Shown here one piece after another: positions 1 to 7,161 of a stretch of DNA of 10,800 nucleotides. Source of the DNA: CAVWCW01 sp965365625 (GTDB lineage: Bacteria; Pseudomonadota; Gammaproteobacteria; Chromatiales; Chromatiaceae); assembly GCA_965365625.1 (NCBI GenBank), contig CBDUCL010000092.1, positions 1 through 10,800 of the forward strand, written 5' to 3'. Position 1 is the first letter of the stretch. Each line of letters opens with the position of its first letter. The notes beneath the pieces were generated by a model, which saw only the letters and a program-made list of their open reading frames with translations, was not told where the DNA came from and did not search any database. The position numbers and the translations under genes are program-made.

Positions 1-1
1 C

Positions 2-2050
2 AGCCTGCATCAGGCAATCGATGACAAGGATGCCCAGCTGCGCCACTACACCGAAGACCTGGAACGCACGGTGGCGAAGCGCACCGCCGAGCTCCAACGG
101 GCCAAGGAAAGGGCCGAGTCCTCGGACCGGGCCAAAAGCATCTTCCTGGCCAATATGAGCCACGAGATCCGAACCCCGATGAACGGCGTCGTTGGCTTTA
201 CCGAATTGCTTTCCCAGACCAGCCTAGACACCCAGCAGCGCGAGTGCGTGCAAACCATCGCTGCTTCGGCCGAGAACCTGCAGGTCATCATCGACGACAT
301 CCTGGATTACACCAAGCTCGAGGCTGGGCAGTTGCAGATCACGGAAGGCCCCTACGACCTGCACCGGTTGATCGACTCCACGGTAGTCCTGCTTAGCCCT
401 CAGGCCCACGGCAAGGGCCTGGAACTGACCCACGCCATTGCTCTAGGCACTCCGGCGGCCCTGATTGGAGACGCGGTGCGCATCCGCCAGGTGCTGACTA
501 ACCTCCTGGCCAATGCCCTAAAATTCACCAGCTATGGGCGAGTCTCGCTGTGGGTCGAGGCGGTGAACACGCCGGCCGGCGAGCAATTGAGGTTCGAGGT
601 CAGCGACACCGGCATCGGCCTCGACCAGGAGCAAACCGTTCATCTCTTCAATCCCTTCGTTCAAGGCGACCCCTCGGTGACCCGGCGCTTCGGCGGCTCC
701 GGCCTCGGCCTGGCGATCTGCAAGCAGCTGGTGCAAGGGATGGGGGGCGGGATCGGGGTCGACAGCACGCCCGGCAGCGGCTCCCGGTTCTGGTTTCAAC
801 TGCCCCTGCAGCGGCGTGGGGACGGGATGTCGGAAGACGATCGGCGGCCGGCCCTGAGCGGGCGCCTGGCGCTGCTTTATGAACCCAGCAGCCCGGCCGA
901 ACGGGCCATCCGCCATAACCTGCTGCGGATGGGCCTGCGGGTGCAGACCCTGGAATCCGCCGCCTGGCTCGAACGCTTTGCCGAGCCGGGGCATGGCGAG
1001 CGCCCCGACCTGTTGATTTTGGGGCTGGGCAGCGACGCCGAAACCGCCCAGTTGCGGGCGCACCTGCCCGAGCCGCTGCCGATCCCGACCCTGCTTCTGT
1101 GCAACCGGGCCAACCCGCAACCCGGGGACTACCGCATCGCCGCCGCAATGGCGCTGCCGAAGGCCAGCGCCTTCCAGGTCCTGGGGGACGGCCTGGAGCA
1201 TCTGTTGAGCGAAGCCGGCGGACGGGAGCCGGCGCCGTCTCCCGAACCGCAGGGACTCGCGGTCGTGCGGGCCGGGCTGCGCGTCCTGGTGGTGGACGAC
1301 AACCCGATCAACCTTGACCTGGGGCAAGCGATGCTGCGGGCCAAGGGCCTGGAGGTGATCGCCGCCGAGAACGGAGAACAGGCAGTGGCCCTGGCCGAGG
1401 CCGAGCACCCCGACCTGATCTTGATGGATATCCAGATGCCCGGCATGAGCGGCCTGGAGGCAACCCGAATTATCCGCAGCCGGGAGCGAGACCGGCATAC
1501 CCCGATCATCGCCCTGACCGCCCACGCCTACCCCGAGGAACAGCAACGCTTCCTGGCCCAGGGCATGGACGATTGCATCAGCAAGCCGCTACGCGGAGCG
1601 CGGCTATGGGAATTGATCGCCCGCTGGACCGGCGCTGCCGCCGCGGTCGACCCGCCCAGCGTACCCGAGGGCCAAGCGGCGACCGACGGCGTCTACGACC
1701 GGGCCCAGGCAGTGGAGATCGCCGGCGACGAGGCCCAGGCCGACCGGGTATGGGAGCTGCTCATGCAACGCCTCCCCGAGGACCGCGCGGCCCTGCGCCA
1801 GGCCCGCGCCGACAGCGACCCGCAGACCCTGCGGCGCCTGGCCCACAGCCTGCGCGGCAGCGCCGCCTACTGCGCGACCCCCGGCCTGGAGGCCTCCGCC
1901 GCCGCCCTGGAGCAGGCTGCGCGCGAGGGTGGGGAGGAACTGGGGCCCCTGGCGTCCGCCCTGGAGGCTAGCATCGACCAGTTATTGCGTCTCGATCCGT
2001 CGGCTCAGTACAACCGGATGTCCCGGGACGCAACCGGGTCGGAAAAATAG
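2..2050 (+). CDS. Hybrid sensor histidine kinase, C-terminal part (HisKA-HATPase-pseudoREC-REC-Hpt), BarA/GacS-like; 5' end outside window
   Basis: Seen: the frame is open to the left edge, so the sensor part is missing. A charged coiled-coil linker leads into HisKA with the H-box around SHEIRTP; the phosphoacceptor His codon is 161-163. HATPase_c follows with N-box NLLANALK, G1 DTGIGL and G2 GGSGLGL (about nt 470-810). A receiver-like stretch (about 855-1220) lacks the phosphoacceptor Asp. A true receiver (about 1280-1630) has Asp in LMDIQMPG at 1427-1429 and Lys in ISKPL. A C-terminal Hpt domain has its His in LAHSLRGSA at 1844-1846. Known: this architecture gives a His-Asp-His-Asp relay in BarA/GacS/ArcB-type inner-membrane kinases, which pass phosphate to a separate regulator (UvrY/GacA for BarA/GacS). 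Inference: BarA/GacS-like is the best fit because the catalytic core and domain order resemble it, but the input domain and partner cannot be seen. The last 46 nt overlap the convergent gene. Confidence 0.93.
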   Translation, partial: SLHQAIDDKDAQLRHYTEDLERTVAKRTAELQRAKERAESSDRAKSIFLANMSHEIRTPMNGVVGFTELLSQTSLDTQQRECVQTIAASAENLQVIIDDILDYTKLEAGQLQITEGPYDLHRLIDSTVVLLSPQAHGKGLELTHAIALGTPAALIGDAVRIRQVLTNLLANALKFTSYGRVSLWVEAVNTPAGEQLRFEVSDTGIGLDQEQTVHLFNPFVQGDPSVTRRFGGSGLGLAICKQLVQGMGGGIGVDSTPGSGSRFWFQLPLQRRGDGMSEDDRRPALSGRLALLYEPSSPAERAIRHNLLRMGLRVQTLESAAWLERFAEPGHGERPDLLILGLGSDAETAQLRAHLPEPLPIPTLLLCNRANPQPGDYRIAAAMALPKASAFQVLGDGLEHLLSEAGGREPAPSPEPQGLAVVRAGLRVLVVDDNPINLDLGQAMLRAKGLEVIAAENGEQAVALAEAEHPDLILMDIQMPGMSGLEATRIIRSRERDRHTPIIALTAHAYPEEQQRFLAQGMDDCISKPLRGARLWELIARWTGAAAAVDPPSVPEGQAATDGVYDRAQAVEIAGDEAQADRVWELLMQRLPEDRAALRQARADSDPQTLRRLAHSLRGSAAYCATPGLEASAAALEQAAREGGEELGPLASALEASIDQLLRLDPSAQYNRMSRDATGSEK

Positions 2051-2889
2051 AAGATCGACGGCGACTGGATAAACACTGAAGAGATCGAGTACAGCTCCCG
2101 GTAGAGGGCTGCCAGCCGTCGAAGGTCCCGGTAGCGCCAGCCGGCGGCCGGGCGCAGAAACTTGTCGCAGTCGTCGTCTTTGCTTCGCTTGCGCTTGAGC
2201 TTGAAGGCAAACTCGGTCTCGTCCCATTCGCCGCTGTCGTGCCGGTAACGCGACACCAGGGCGCCTTTGAGCTTCAGCTTGCCGATGCGGAACTGCATAT
2301 CGTCGAACACTACCTCGTCCCAATCCTTGACCCGCACCAGCAAGCGCTCCGCGCCTACCCCTTCCAAGCCCTCCAGGCGCGGAAAATAGGGCAGGAAATC
2401 CGCCACCCGGACGAACTCATGCTCGTGGCCGTCCAACGTCAGGTAACCGGTGGCGCAGACCTTGGTGTTATTGAAATGGATGTCCTGCTCCAGTTTGAAC
2501 TTGGGCTGATAGCTGGGCTCGGCGTCTTCGGCAGGCAAGGCGGGCCAGCACCAGGCCTTCTTGCGCTTGCGGTAAAGGAGCTCCGGCACCAGGTTGTGCA
2601 GCTTGCACTTGAGCTTGGTGCGGGCCTCACTTCCGCCGCCGGTTTTTTCGCTGGCCAGGGAGATGCCCTGGCAGCGGAACAGCCCGACATCGGGCAGGGT
2701 GTCGTAGCGCTCCCCCCGGCGTTCCTTGGGCCCGCCTCCCACGGAGAGCACTTCCAAGCCGAAACGCTGTTCGGCCTCGATGCTCGCCAACAGTTCCAGC
2801 AGCCGGTCCCGCGCCGCCTGGTCCCAAGGCACCGCCCGCTTGCGCATCTTGATCTGGAATTCCTTACTCAGCTTGGTCTCTACCTTCAT
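2005..2889 (-). CDS. Unidentified charged protein, 294 aa, possibly CYTH/triphosphate-tunnel-like
   Basis: I do not recognise the family with confidence. Start: the ATG at 2889-2887 has a good ribosome site (GGAAGGGG, 8 nt upstream); a TTG 19 codons further up lacks one. Seen: no signal peptide and no membrane segment. The protein is Lys/Arg/Glu/Asp rich. An acidic-basic opening (KVETKLSKEF) is followed by a helix, then RYDTLPDVGLF, then strands with alternating charges such as TKLKCKL, FRIGKLKLKG and TEFAFKLKRK. The C terminus is basic and aromatic (WRYRDLRRLAALYRELY). Inference: opening E-x-E, a YDTPD-like loop before a strand and alternating charged strands recall the CYTH fold (adenylate cyclase CyaB, thiamine triphosphatase, inorganic triphosphatase), where charged residues line a tunnel binding triphosphate. 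The match is loose, so treat it as a hypothesis. It lies downstream of the coiled-coil gene on the same strand, and its 3' end runs 46 nt into the kinase gene. Confidence 0.75.
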   Translation of the reverse strand: MKVETKLSKEFQIKMRKRAVPWDQAARDRLLELLASIEAEQRFGLEVLSVGGGPKERRGERYDTLPDVGLFRCQGISLASEKTGGGSEARTKLKCKLHNLVPELLYRKRKKAWCWPALPAEDAEPSYQPKFKLEQDIHFNNTKVCATGYLTLDGHEHEFVRVADFLPYFPRLEGLEGVGAERLLVRVKDWDEVVFDDMQFRIGKLKLKGALVSRYRHDSGEWDETEFAFKLKRKRSKDDDCDKFLRPAAGWRYRDLRRLAALYRELYSISSVFIQSPSIFYFSDPVASRDIRLY

Positions 2890-2953
2890 CTGCTCTGCCC
2901 CTTCCGGTTGGTTTACCCGAGCTTCCCCCGCCCAGGTATCAGCCAAAGTCTAG

Positions 2954-2985
2954 CAGGGCCCTCGAAGCCCGCGCGGAGGGGCCTG
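2954..2985 (-). terminator. Imperfect GC-rich hairpin downstream of the 101-aa gene
   Basis: Arms 2954-2963 and 2976-2985 pair over 10 bp with one mismatch, around a 12-nt loop. It lies 22 nt past the stop codon of the 101-aa gene. On the minus strand the hairpin is followed by CTAGACTTTGG, which is only a weak U tract. It may end or attenuate transcription from the 101-aa gene, or it may simply be a stable mRNA 3' structure. Confidence 0.3.
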
Positions 2986-3007
2986 GCGGAACGCTGACAA
3001 CCGCGGC

Positions 3008-3313
3008 CTAAGGCCCGGAACGGCCAGCGCCGGGTACCGCCTGTTCCATCATCTGCATCGGGTTCCAGCGCTGCAACTGTTCGCCACCCTGGTGGATGGT
3101 CTTGTCCATGCGCTGCATGCTGTTCTGCAGCGCCTCCATGGTATTGGCCATACGCTGTACGTCTTCGGCCATGGCCTGAACCGCCCCATTCATCTCGCCG
3201 ACGCTGCCCGCCATGCTGGTCACCTGGGCGGTCATGTCATACATCAGCTTGGCGAAGAAGCCACCGCCGGCCAGGGCCAGCAGCAAAATCAGATAGGTCT
3301 CTTTGCGCGCCAT
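3008..3313 (-). CDS. Small membrane-anchored protein with Met/Val-core coiled coil, 101 aa
   Basis: No family recognised. Start: ATG at 3313-3311 with AAGGGG 8 nt upstream. Seen: after a short MARKET head, residues 7-24 form one hydrophobic segment (YLILLLALAGGGFFAKLM), a single transmembrane helix or uncleaved signal anchor. From residue 27 to about 73 the sequence follows an almost perfect 4-3 heptad: M27, V31, M34, V38, M41, V45, M48, V52, M55, M59, L62, M66, M69, I73. Thirteen of the 101 residues are Met. The tail is Gly/Gln-rich, then WNPMQMM and a flexible Gly/Pro end. Inference: a membrane-tethered oligomer with a parallel coiled coil, probably facing the periplasm or, if the basic head dictates topology, anchored N-in/C-out. 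It lies between yqhA and the 294-aa gene on the same strand and has its own promoter candidate. Function unknown. Confidence 0.8.
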   Translation of the reverse strand: MARKETYLILLLALAGGGFFAKLMYDMTAQVTSMAGSVGEMNGAVQAMAEDVQRMANTMEALQNSMQRMDKTIHQGGEQLQRWNPMQMMEQAVPGAGRSGP

Positions 3314-3428
3314 GTTCGCTACCCCTTATTCCGACAATCCAGGGCGATGAGAGCGCAACGCCTTTCGCCGGCTGGCGCCTCCGCCCAGCTCTGGGTGCAA
3401 GACCGCGCAGCACATCCCCTCTCGTTAA

Positions 3429-3458
3429 ATTAGACCCCCAGCAACGCCCCGGCTTCAA
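3429..3458 (-). promoter_or_regulatory. Candidate sigma-70 promoter for the 101-aa gene
   Basis: On the minus strand, TTGAAG (3458-3453) and TCTAAT (3434-3429) are separated by 18 nt and match the -35 and -10 consensus at 4/6 and 5/6 positions. The -35 element overlaps the yqhA stop codon. A start near 3422 would give a leader of about 110 nt before the ATG at 3313. Found by eye only. Confidence 0.35.
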
Positions 3459-3991
3459 TCGGGATGCGATTTATCGCCCAGATGGGAAAGATACAGCGCC
3501 AGCCCAAGTAAGGCGATACCGGCGGCGAACTGCAGCAGATCCAGCGCAGTGTTGAAGCTCATGCTTAGGGCGTGCTCGAAATAGCGCACCACCAGAATCA
3601 TCAGCACCACCTTGGCAAGCCGGCTCTTGAGGTCGTCCAGGTTGTTGATCAGCAGCACCTGGGAGGAGTTTTCCGCCGCCTGAGCGCGCTCGATCTTGCT
3701 GATGAACAGCTCGTAGAGCCCGAGGGCGAAGATCAGCAGCACCGTGGCCAGCAGGTAGCCGTCGACGATCTCCACCACATGGGTCACCGTCTCGGCCCGC
3801 AACGCCACTCGGGCCTCGGTGGTGAGTTCCGGCGAGGCGTAGTGCAGCAGGTGCCCGACCATGTAGACCGCGTCGACCGATGCCATAAAGAACATGGCAA
3901 AGGCTGCCGCCAGACTGGCCACCACCGCCAACAGCACCACCAGCCGGCTCTCCCAGAGAAAGCTTTCGAAAATCCGCTCCAGAGCCTTCAC
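3455..3991 (-). CDS. yqhA: YqhA family (UPF0114) inner-membrane protein
   Basis: Seen: 178 aa with four hydrophobic segments, roughly residues 15-37, 74-97, 124-140 and 149-170. The start is GTG (3991-3989), with GGAG 8 nt upstream. The central motif, EIVDGYLLATVLLIFALGLY followed by ELFIS, and the following loop ending in DDLKSRLAKVVLMILVV match what I know of YqhA/UPF0114 proteins, in which a membrane segment ending in YE-x-F precedes an LK-x-K-(V/L)-A segment. Known: the family is widespread in proteobacteria, is an integral inner-membrane protein of about 160-180 aa, and has no established function. Context: divergent from rapA across a 108-nt gap and followed by the 101-aa gene after 141 nt. 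An extended -10 (TGG-TATCCT, minus strand, 4033-4025) could start its transcript; no good -35 goes with it. Confidence 0.88.
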   Translation of the reverse strand: MKALERIFESFLWESRLVVLLAVVASLAAAFAMFFMASVDAVYMVGHLLHYASPELTTEARVALRAETVTHVVEIVDGYLLATVLLIFALGLYELFISKIERAQAAENSSQVLLINNLDDLKSRLAKVVLMILVVRYFEHALSMSFNTALDLLQFAAGIALLGLALYLSHLGDKSHPD

Positions 3992-4036
3992 CTTGGCTTC
4001 TCCCAGCGCAAAAAAAGGGGTGCAAGGATACCACCG

Positions 4037-4067
4037 TTGGCGTTCCCGAGCCTCGATCGGCTAACAT
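4037..4067 (+). promoter_or_regulatory. Weak candidate promoter for rapA in the yqhA-rapA divergent region
   Basis: TTGGCG (4037-4042) and TAACAT (4062-4067) each match consensus at 4/6 positions, but the spacer is long at 19 nt. A start near 4074 would leave a leader of about 25 nt. The 108-nt gap (3992-4099) also holds an A7 tract (plus strand) and a divergent extended -10 candidate for yqhA. No clear operator is visible. Confidence 0.25.
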
Positions 4068-4099
4068 ACGCGCCCGCGAAACCGCCCCCTGGAGGCCCC

Positions 4100-6949
4100 G
4101 TGCAGGCATTCGTCCCCGGACAACGTTGGATCAGCGAGAGCGAACCCGAACTGGGACTGGGCAGCGTCCTGGGCCGGGACGGGCGGCTGGTACGGATCGA
4201 ATTCCCCGCCGCCGGCGAGACCCGCAGCTACGCCGCCGCGGGCGCCCCGCTGAGCCGGGTCCGCTTCGCCCCGGGGGACCTGGCCGAGAGTGCCGAGGGC
4301 TGGCAGCTGCAAGTGGAGGCGGTGGGCGAGCAGGGCGGCCTCCTCAGCTACCGGGGCCGGCTCGAAGACGGCCAGCCGGCGGAGCTGCCGGAGCAGGAGC
4401 TGAACAGCTTTATGCAGCTCCGCAGCCCGGCCCAGCGCCTGCTCAACGGGCTGACCGATCCCCCACACTGGTTCGCCCTGCGCCACCGCGCCCTGGATAA
4501 CCAGGCTCGGAACCAGCGCTCGCCCCTGCGCGGCCTGCTGGGGGCGCGTATTGCCCCCGTCCCGCACCAGCTCTACATCGCCCAGGAAGTGGCCCGGCGC
4601 CAGGCCCCACGAGTTCTGCTGGCGGACGAGGTGGGCCTCGGCAAGACCATCGAGGCGGGGCTGATCCTGCACCGCCAACTGCTCACCGGGCGCGCGCGCC
4701 GGGTGCTGATTCTGGTCCCCGAACCCCTGCTGCACCAATGGCTGGTGGAACTGCTGCGCCGCTTCAACCTGCGCTTTAGCCTGTTCGACCAAGAGCGCTG
4801 CGAGGCCATTGTCGCCTCGGGCCAGGCGGAGAACCCGTTCCTGGCCGAACAACTGGTGCTTTGCCCCCTGCCCCTGGTGAGCGGGGACGGCGAGCGCCGG
4901 GCCCAGGCCCTGGCCGGCGACTGGGACCTGCTGGTGGTGGACGAGGCCCACCACCTGGCATGGGACGAGGGGGCCGCCAGCCCCGAATATCAAGCGGTGG
5001 CTGAGCTGGCGGCGGCGGTACCCGGTCTGCTGCTGCTTACCGCCACCCCGGAACAACTGGGCCAGAGCGGCCACTTCGCCCGCCTGCGCCTGCTCGACCC
5101 GGACCGCTTCTTTGATCTGGCCGCCTTCCGAGCCGAGGAGGCGGAGTACCGGCTCATCGCCGACGCCGCGGACCTGCTGTTGAAAAAAGAACCGCTACCG
5201 GGCGCCGCCCGAGAACGCCTGGCCGCGGTATTGGACGATGCCGACAGCCTGGACCGACTGGCAGGCGACGCAGCGCTGGCGCCGGAAGACCGAGAACGCC
5301 TGATCGAGCGCCTGCTCGACCGCCACGGCACCGGCCGGGTGCTGTTCCGCAATACCCGTGCCGCGGTGCGCGGCTTCCCGCCCCGGGAGCTGCATCCCGC
5401 GCCGCTGCCGGCCCCCGCCCCCTACGCCGAACTGCCGGCCGGACCTGCTCTGCTGACCCCGGAGCGTGCCTGTCAGGCGCAAGGGCCCGCCGAACCCTGG
5501 TGGACGCTGGATCCCCGTATGCCCTGGCTGGTAGGGCTGCTGCAGCGGCTCGACGGCGCCAAGCTGCTGCTGATCTGCGCCCGGGCCGAGACCGCTTGCG
5601 AGCTGGAGCAGGCCCTGCGCAGCCGCACCGGCACTCAGGCCGCCCTGTTCCACGAGGGCATGAGCCTGCTGGAGCGGGACCGGGCCGCGGCCTGGTTTGC
5701 CGACCCGGAGCAGGGGGCCCGGCTGCTGATCTGTTCCGAGATCGGCAGCGAGGGCCGCAACTTCCAGTTCGCCCACCACCTGGCGCTGTTCGATCTACCC
5801 CTGGACCCGGACCTGCTGGAGCAGCGCATCGGCCGCCTCGACCGCATCGGCCAGCGCGAGACCATCCGCATCCACGTACCCTACCTGGAGCCCGGCCCCC
5901 AGGCGGCCCTGTTCCACTGGTACCGGGATGGCCTGGACGCCTTTTCCGCCCCCTGCCCCGCCGCCCACAGCGTATTCGAACGTCTGCAGCCGGCCCTGGT
6001 CCAGGCCCTGGAAGGGGACGCCTCGGACACCGACCTGGCGTTATTGCTGACCCAGGCGAACCAGCTCACCGCCGACACCAACGCCGCCCTGCAGCAGGGC
6101 CGCGACCACCTGCTGGAGCTCAATTCCTGCCGCCAGCCCCAGGCCGACGCCCTGCGCGAAGCGCTGCAGGCGGTCGACGCCGACCCGGAACTGCCGACCC
6201 TGATCGCCGAGCTGGCCGCCGCCTATGGCCTGGAACTGGAGGAACACGGCCCCCACAGCTGGGTGCTGCGCCCGAGCGAGCAGATGCGGGTGGAGCGCTT
6301 CCCCGGCCTGCCGGAAGACGGCCTGACCCTGACCTACGACCGGGCCACGGCCCTGGCCCGGGAGGATTTTCAATTCCTCACCTGGGAGCACCCGCTGGTG
6401 GAGGCCGGGCTGGAGATGATGCTCGGCGACGACCTGGGCAACAGCGCCCTGTGCCTGCTGCCCGGCGCCGGGCTCAGCCCGGGCCGCCTGCTGCTGGAGG
6501 CCCTCTACGTTCTCGATCCGGTGGCGCCGCGCCGGCTTCAGTCCGGGCGCTTTCTGCCCCCTACCCTGGTGCGGGTCTTGGTGGACGAGCAAGGCCGGGA
6601 GCTGGGGGAACGCCTGGATTTCGAGCGCGTCCAGGCCGGGATCCAGAGCGTGGAACGCAGCCTGGCCGGCCAGGCGATCCGCGAGCGCCAGACCGAGCTG
6701 CGCCAGATGCTGGTCAGCGCCGGAGAGCACGCAGAGGCCCGCCGCCCGAGCCTGCAACAAGCCGCCCTGGCCGCCATGATGCAGTTCTACACCGGCGAGA
6801 TCCAACGTCTTCAGGCCCTGGCCAAAGTCAATCCGAATGTGCGCCCGACAGAGATCCAGGCCCTGCAGCAGGAGGCGCTGGCCCTACACCGACACCTGGG
6901 CGAGGCGCGCCTCCGCCTGGACGCCCTGCGAGTGATCGTCAGCGCCTGA
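4100..6949 (+). CDS. rapA: RNA polymerase-associated SWI2/SNF2 ATPase RapA (HepA)
   Basis: Known: RapA binds core RNA polymerase and uses ATP-driven translocation to help recycle it from post-termination complexes. Seen: 949 aa (E. coli RapA is 968) and recognisable along its whole length. The N-terminal Tudor-like domains open with PGQRWISESEPELGLG. Walker A DEVGLGKT has its Lys at residue 182. The DEAH box is at 281-284 within LLVVDEAHHL, followed by LLLTATPEQLG. The C-lobe has FRNTRAAVRGFP, HEGMSLLERDRAAAWF and SEIGSEGRNFQFA, and motif VI is QRIGRLDRIGQ (575-585). The RapA-specific C-terminal domain runs to the end (LRLDALRVIV). Start: GTG at 4100 with GGAGG 4 nt upstream aligns one residue from the known N terminus. 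The open frame running further upstream to 3572 is antisense to yqhA and not coding. The linker at about residues 433-470 is Pro/Ala rich and shorter than in E. coli. Cytoplasmic; apparently monocistronic. Confidence 0.98.
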   Translation: MQAFVPGQRWISESEPELGLGSVLGRDGRLVRIEFPAAGETRSYAAAGAPLSRVRFAPGDLAESAEGWQLQVEAVGEQGGLLSYRGRLEDGQPAELPEQELNSFMQLRSPAQRLLNGLTDPPHWFALRHRALDNQARNQRSPLRGLLGARIAPVPHQLYIAQEVARRQAPRVLLADEVGLGKTIEAGLILHRQLLTGRARRVLILVPEPLLHQWLVELLRRFNLRFSLFDQERCEAIVASGQAENPFLAEQLVLCPLPLVSGDGERRAQALAGDWDLLVVDEAHHLAWDEGAASPEYQAVAELAAAVPGLLLLTATPEQLGQSGHFARLRLLDPDRFFDLAAFRAEEAEYRLIADAADLLLKKEPLPGAARERLAAVLDDADSLDRLAGDAALAPEDRERLIERLLDRHGTGRVLFRNTRAAVRGFPPRELHPAPLPAPAPYAELPAGPALLTPERACQAQGPAEPWWTLDPRMPWLVGLLQRLDGAKLLLICARAETACELEQALRSRTGTQAALFHEGMSLLERDRAAAWFADPEQGARLLICSEIGSEGRNFQFAHHLALFDLPLDPDLLEQRIGRLDRIGQRETIRIHVPYLEPGPQAALFHWYRDGLDAFSAPCPAAHSVFERLQPALVQALEGDASDTDLALLLTQANQLTADTNAALQQGRDHLLELNSCRQPQADALREALQAVDADPELPTLIAELAAAYGLELEEHGPHSWVLRPSEQMRVERFPGLPEDGLTLTYDRATALAREDFQFLTWEHPLVEAGLEMMLGDDLGNSALCLLPGAGLSPGRLLLEALYVLDPVAPRRLQSGRFLPPTLVRVLVDEQGRELGERLDFERVQAGIQSVERSLAGQAIRERQTELRQMLVSAGEHAEARRPSLQQAALAAMMQFYTGEIQRLQALAKVNPNVRPTEIQALQQEALALHRHLGEARLRLDALRVIVSA

Positions 6950-6954
6950 CCCCC

Positions 6955-7012
6955 GGTAACACTTGGTAACAAATTGTCGCAGACCCGGAACCGGCGGAAA
7001 TAGTTGCGCAAC
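6955..7012 (+). promoter_or_regulatory. Possible operator region upstream of the DUF2202 gene: direct repeat and palindrome
   Basis: Of the 212-nt gap between rapA and the DUF2202 gene, this is the A/T-richer part. It holds a direct repeat GGTAAC at 6955-6960 and 6965-6970 (one helical turn apart) and a perfect 10-bp palindrome GTTGCGCAAC at 7003-7012. I could not assign a convincing -35/-10 pair; TTGCGC (7004) with an AT-rich stretch near 7025-7030 is only suggestive. The rest of the gap (about 7040-7140) is GC-rich with a 6-bp inverted repeat (7042-7047 with 7064-7069). Confidence 0.25.
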
Positions 7013-7161
7013 AAATCCCCTTGAAACTATGCGGGCATTGACCGAGCGGCCCTAGCGAGCGCGGCTCGGCTACAACCGGCGGGCATTCGTCAGAAGCACC
7101 GCCGAGCCCGGGGCGCCGCGACGCGCCCCCTCTCCGTCCGAAAACCAGAGAGGTGCCTACT

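Noticed and set aside
518..1546. 342-codon minus-strand frame opposite the kinase
   Set aside because: Antisense shadow with no recognisable domain; the plus strand encodes clear HATPase and receiver domains.
2239..2997. 252-codon plus-strand frame opposite the 294-aa gene
   Set aside because: No ribosome site and no recognisable domain. The minus-strand frame has a strong ribosome site and charge-patterned strands, although neither has a firm family match, so this is a judgement call.
3572..4099. Open frame continuous with rapA, extending it about 176 codons upstream
   Set aside because: It is antisense to yqhA, is His/Gln-rich in the manner of a shadow frame, and RapA homology begins exactly at the GTG at 4100 with a ribosome site.
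5500..6969. 489-codon plus-strand frame inside rapA
   Set aside because: Pro/Arg/Gly-rich low-complexity translation typical of an out-of-frame GC-rich gene; rapA homology covers the same DNA.
7039..7076. TTGACC ... TACAAC as promoter of the DUF2202 gene
   Set aside because: The spacer is 26 nt, far outside the usable range.
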